Assembly (NCBI GenBank): GCA_013178295.1 | Contig: JABLWW010000004.1 | Span: 124,001 to 188,000 of the forward strand | Length of the DNA stretch: 64,000 bases | Direction: 5' to 3' | DNA from: Anaerolineae bacterium | GTDB lineage: Bacteria > Chloroflexota > Anaerolineae > Anaerolineales > Anaerolineaceae | Shown here: positions 61,666 to 64,000 of the stretch, piece after piece | Position numbering within the stretch: position 1 is the first letter of the stretch | Layout of the letters: the number at the start of each line of letters is the position of its first letter | Program-made: the position numbers and the translations under genes | The notes under the pieces: model-generated | What the model was told of the DNA's origin: nothing | What the model saw: only the letters and a program-made list of their open reading frames with translations | The model's database searches: none

Positions 61666-62601
61666 ATGACCACTGCTCTCAAAGGGAAGGATATTCTGCA
61701 CGTCAAAGACCTCAAGCTGGAACACATCAGCCTTATCATGGAGACCGCCGCACGTTATGAAAACGTGCTGGCTTCTGGAGGACGCCTGACAAACATGGCT
61801 GGAAAAGTGCTGGCAACACTTTTCTATGAACCTTCCACGCGCACGCGCCTGTCATTTGAAACTGCCATGCTGCGTCTGGGTGGGCAGGTGCTCTCGGTTG
61901 CCGAAGCCAAGACTTCCAGTTCTGCTGCCAAGGGCGAAACCCTTTTTGACACCGGCAAAATGATCGAGGGATACGCCGATGTGGCTGTTATCCGCCACCC
62001 GGTGGTGGGAAGCGCCGCTGAAATGGCAGAAGGTGCCAGTATTCCAGTGATTAACGGCGGCGACGGCGCAGGTCAACACCCCACACAATCACTTCTGGAC
62101 GTTTATACAATCCAGAAAGAAAAGGGGAGACTGCTTAACCTGACCGTTACGCTGGCTGGCGACCTTAAGAATGGACGCACAGTGCACTCACTCTCGTGGG
62201 TGCTGGGCAAGTATGGCCCGCGCTTCTACTTTGTTTCCCCAGAGGAACTGCGCATGCCGGAAGAAATCACCAAAGCACTTCGCCAGGACGGCATCGAGGT
62301 CATTGAAACAAGCAACATGGAAGAAGCGGTCGCAAAAAGCGATGTGCTGTACATGACCCGCATCCAGAAAGAGCGTTTCACCGACCCTGCCGAATACGAA
62401 CGCCTCAAAGGCTCATACGTGGTTACCCTCGACCTGGTAAAAAAAGCCAAAAGCGGGATAACCATCATGCACCCCCTGCCGCGTGTGGATGAGATTGCCA
62501 AAGAAGTGGACGACTACGAAGGTGCAGCTTATTTCCGCCAGGCATCCAACGGGGTGCCCGTCCGAATGGCTTTGCTTGCTCTGGTTACAGGCAGCGAATG
62601 A
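61666..62601 (+). CDS. pyrB: Aspartate carbamoyltransferase catalytic chain
   Basis: 311 residues. Carbamoyl-phosphate site STRTR (57-61), Ser85/Lys89 loop (TSSSAAKGET), Arg110 (VIRHP), His138 and Gln141 (HPTQSLLD), Arg171 (GDLKNGRT), the TRIQKERF aspartate loop and HPLPR are all present, so motifs favour aspartate over ornithine. No pyrI or other pyr gene is beside it. Normally it catalyses step 2 of pyrimidine synthesis. Here it follows an amidohydrolase and an aminotransferase under an operator shared with molybdenum hydroxylases, which leaves open a catabolic (phosphorolytic) role. AAAGGAAAA precedes ATG 61666. Confidence 0.92.
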   Translation: MTTALKGKDILHVKDLKLEHISLIMETAARYENVLASGGRLTNMAGKVLATLFYEPSTRTRLSFETAMLRLGGQVLSVAEAKTSSSAAKGETLFDTGKMIEGYADVAVIRHPVVGSAAEMAEGASIPVINGGDGAGQHPTQSLLDVYTIQKEKGRLLNLTVTLAGDLKNGRTVHSLSWVLGKYGPRFYFVSPEELRMPEEITKALRQDGIEVIETSNMEEAVAKSDVLYMTRIQKERFTDPAEYERLKGSYVVTLDLVKKAKSGITIMHPLPRVDEIAKEVDDYEGAAYFRQASNGVPVRMALLALVTGSE

Positions 62602-62610
62602 TTTCCATCA

Positions 62611-62648
62611 ACGCACCTCCTTTCACACAATCTTGAAAGGAGGTGCGT
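62611..62648 (+). terminator. Long perfect hairpin between pyrB and pckA
   Basis: A 14-base perfect stem, ACGCACCTCCTTTC / GAAAGGAGGTGCGT with a 10-base loop, begins 9 bases after the pyrB stop. It lacks a real T-run (GTTCTT follows). The right arm contains AAAGGAGGT, a perfect Shine-Dalgarno sequence masked by the left arm, just ahead of the actual pckA ribosome binding site. Terminator or translational control element. Confidence 0.6.
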
Positions 62649-62666
62649 GTTCTTAAGGAGGACAGC

Positions 62667-64000
62667 ATGCTGGATATCCAGAATACACGTTTTGAGTTGG
62701 TCACAAAAACCGTTGTCAGTGCAAAAAATGTGCATTGGAATCTGACCCCCCCAGTGCTTTATGAAGAGGTCATCCGTAAAAACGAAGCCATGATCGCCGA
62801 ACATGGGCCACTGGTTATCTATACCGGCAAATGCACCGGGCGCTCACCAAATGATAAGTTTTTTGTGCGCGAACCCTCAAGTCAGAATGACATCTGGTGG
62901 AGCAAGGTCAATCAACCCTTCGATGCGGATAAGTTCGAAAGGTTGAAAGCGCGTATTCTGGAATATTTCACCCAAAAGGAATTATATGTGCAGGATTGTT
63001 ACGGGGGCGCCGACCCGGCTTATCGTTTCCCGGCGCGCATCATCACCGACACCGCCTGGCAAAGCCTGTTTGCCTACAACATGTTCCTGCACGCTTCCGA
63101 TGCCTCACCGCGCGAGTTCATCCCTGAATTCACTGTTCTGGTGGCTTCAGGTTTTGAAGCTGAGCCAGCTATTGACGGCACGCGCTCAGACGTTTGCGTT
63201 GTCATTCATCTGGGTCAAAAGCTGGCGCTGATTGCTGGAACACGCTACGCTGGCGAGATCAAAAAGACGGTCTTCACTGTACTGAATTATCTTTTCCCGC
63301 TCAAAAACATCCTCTCCATGCACTGCTCTGCCAACATTGGACCGCGGGATGATACCGCTATTTTCTTTGGGCTGAGCGGCACCGGCAAGACAACTCTCTC
63401 TGCCGACCCAAAACGCCGCCTGATTGGAGATGACGAGCACGGCTGGAGCGATAGGGGTGTTTTCAACTTTGAGGGCGGCTGTTACGCCAAAGTCATTCGC
63501 CTTTCACCACAGGATGAGCCGCAGATTTTTGCCACCACGCGCCGCTTTGGCACCATCCTAGAAAATGTTGTCTTTGACCCAATCACGCGCAAGATTGATC
63601 TGAACGATGAAACCATCACCGAAAATACGCGCGCTTCTTACCTGCTCAGCCAGATTGAAAACTACGAACCAAGTGGAATGGGCGGACATCCCAAAAACAT
63701 CATCTTTCTCACTGCAGATGCCTTCGGCGTTCTGCCGCCAATCGCCAAACTCTCTCCCGAGCAAGCCATGTACCACTTTCTCTCAGGCTACACTGCCAAA
63801 GTAGCTGGCACCGAAAAGGGTATCAAAGAGCCGCAGGCAACCTTTAGCGCCTGCTTTGGAGGACCCTTCATGGTGCATAATCCAGCAGTCTATGCCCGCC
63901 TTCTGGGAGAAAAAATCAAAAAACACAATGCTCGCTGCTGGCTGGTCAATACCGGGTGGACTGGGGGACCCTACGGTGTAGGGTCACGCATGAAAATTGC
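62667..64000 (+). CDS. pckA: Phosphoenolpyruvate carboxykinase (ATP), 3' end outside the window
   Basis: The first 444 codons of a family of about 530; no stop before the window edge. P-loop GLSGTGKTT (235-243), the oxaloacetate-binding arginine in GRSPNDKF (58-65), the metal/kinase-2 region LIGDDEHGW and NTGWTGGPYG are present. It converts oxaloacetate plus ATP to PEP, or the reverse. AAGGAGG lies at 62655-62661, 5 bases before ATG 62667. If the upstream operon yields oxaloacetate from aspartate, this would be the next step. Confidence 0.95.
   Translation, partial: MLDIQNTRFELVTKTVVSAKNVHWNLTPPVLYEEVIRKNEAMIAEHGPLVIYTGKCTGRSPNDKFFVREPSSQNDIWWSKVNQPFDADKFERLKARILEYFTQKELYVQDCYGGADPAYRFPARIITDTAWQSLFAYNMFLHASDASPREFIPEFTVLVASGFEAEPAIDGTRSDVCVVIHLGQKLALIAGTRYAGEIKKTVFTVLNYLFPLKNILSMHCSANIGPRDDTAIFFGLSGTGKTTLSADPKRRLIGDDEHGWSDRGVFNFEGGCYAKVIRLSPQDEPQIFATTRRFGTILENVVFDPITRKIDLNDETITENTRASYLLSQIENYEPSGMGGHPKNIIFLTADAFGVLPPIAKLSPEQAMYHFLSGYTAKVAGTEKGIKEPQATFSACFGGPFMVHNPAVYARLLGEKIKKHNARCWLVNTGWTGGPYGVGSRMKI

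Noticed and set aside
1-64000. CRISPR arrays, insertion sequences, prophage genes, attachment sites or replication origin
   Set aside because: I saw no regularly spaced repeats, transposase or integrase motifs, phage genes, or DnaA-box clusters.

Overview
The window is 64 kb of gene-dense bacterial chromosome at roughly 50-55% GC. Gene content and protein style suggest an anaerobic or facultative Chloroflexota of the Anaerolineae type: a 14-gene nuoA-N operon, an oxygen-independent ribonucleotide reductase, indolepyruvate:ferredoxin oxidoreductase with an ADP-forming acyl-CoA synthetase, and many BMP/nucleobase genes. This placement is inference; there is no rRNA or marker here that proves it.

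Layout. 1-3.2 kb (+): end of hpt, a DHH phosphoesterase, a small unknown protein, a flavin-reductase-like protein and a tandem phosphatase. 3.2-8.3 kb (-): recO, cdd, a CNNM/CBS membrane protein, glmU, tRNA-Gln and a response regulator. 8.4-16.1 kb (-): a five-gene molybdenum hydroxylase (xanthine dehydrogenase family) operon with two different Mo subunits and an unusual fused FAD/2Fe-2S subunit. 16.4-30.6 kb (+): the complete nuoABCDEFGHIJKLMN complex I operon. 30.9-32.7 kb: a lipoprotein, an unknown protein and a yeast-type cytosine deaminase. 33-37.7 kb (+): a BMP-type nucleoside ABC importer. 37.9-40.6 kb: pdxST and a class V aminotransferase. 41-45.7 kb (+): a class III ribonucleotide reductase whose glycyl-radical domain is a separate 67-aa gene, its activase, and a MocR/PdxR regulator. 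45.7-50.7 kb: housekeeping and membrane genes (yjbQ, plsC, a UMF1-type transporter, an ABC1/UbiB kinase). 50.8-52.5 kb (+): an HD-GYP signalling lipoprotein. 52.5-59 kb (-): a GntR regulator, a hisC-like aminotransferase, iorAB and an ADP-forming acyl-CoA synthetase. 59.2-64 kb (+): aminotransferase, hydantoinase/dihydropyrimidinase-like amidohydrolase, aspartate carbamoyltransferase and the start of pckA.

How the genes work together. Several units handle nucleobases: hpt, cdd, cytosine deaminase, the nucleoside importer, the molybdenum hydroxylases and the amidohydrolase/carbamoyltransferase pair. The last two operons lie 43 kb apart but carry nearly the same operator (TGGAA-n5-TTCCA-n5-CGGAAC) at the same distance from sigma70-type promoters, so I infer one repressor controls both. 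A second predicted regulon joins pdxST to the MocR gene through a widely spaced dyad with identical spacing. The hisC-iorA-iorB-ACD cluster reads as a complete route from aromatic amino acids to aryl-acids with ATP formed by substrate-level phosphorylation.

The strongest candidate for something not commonly described is the split NrdD. The catalytic chain ends within the zinc region, two in-frame stops follow, and a separate ORF with its own ribosome binding site carries the RVVGY glycyl-radical segment.
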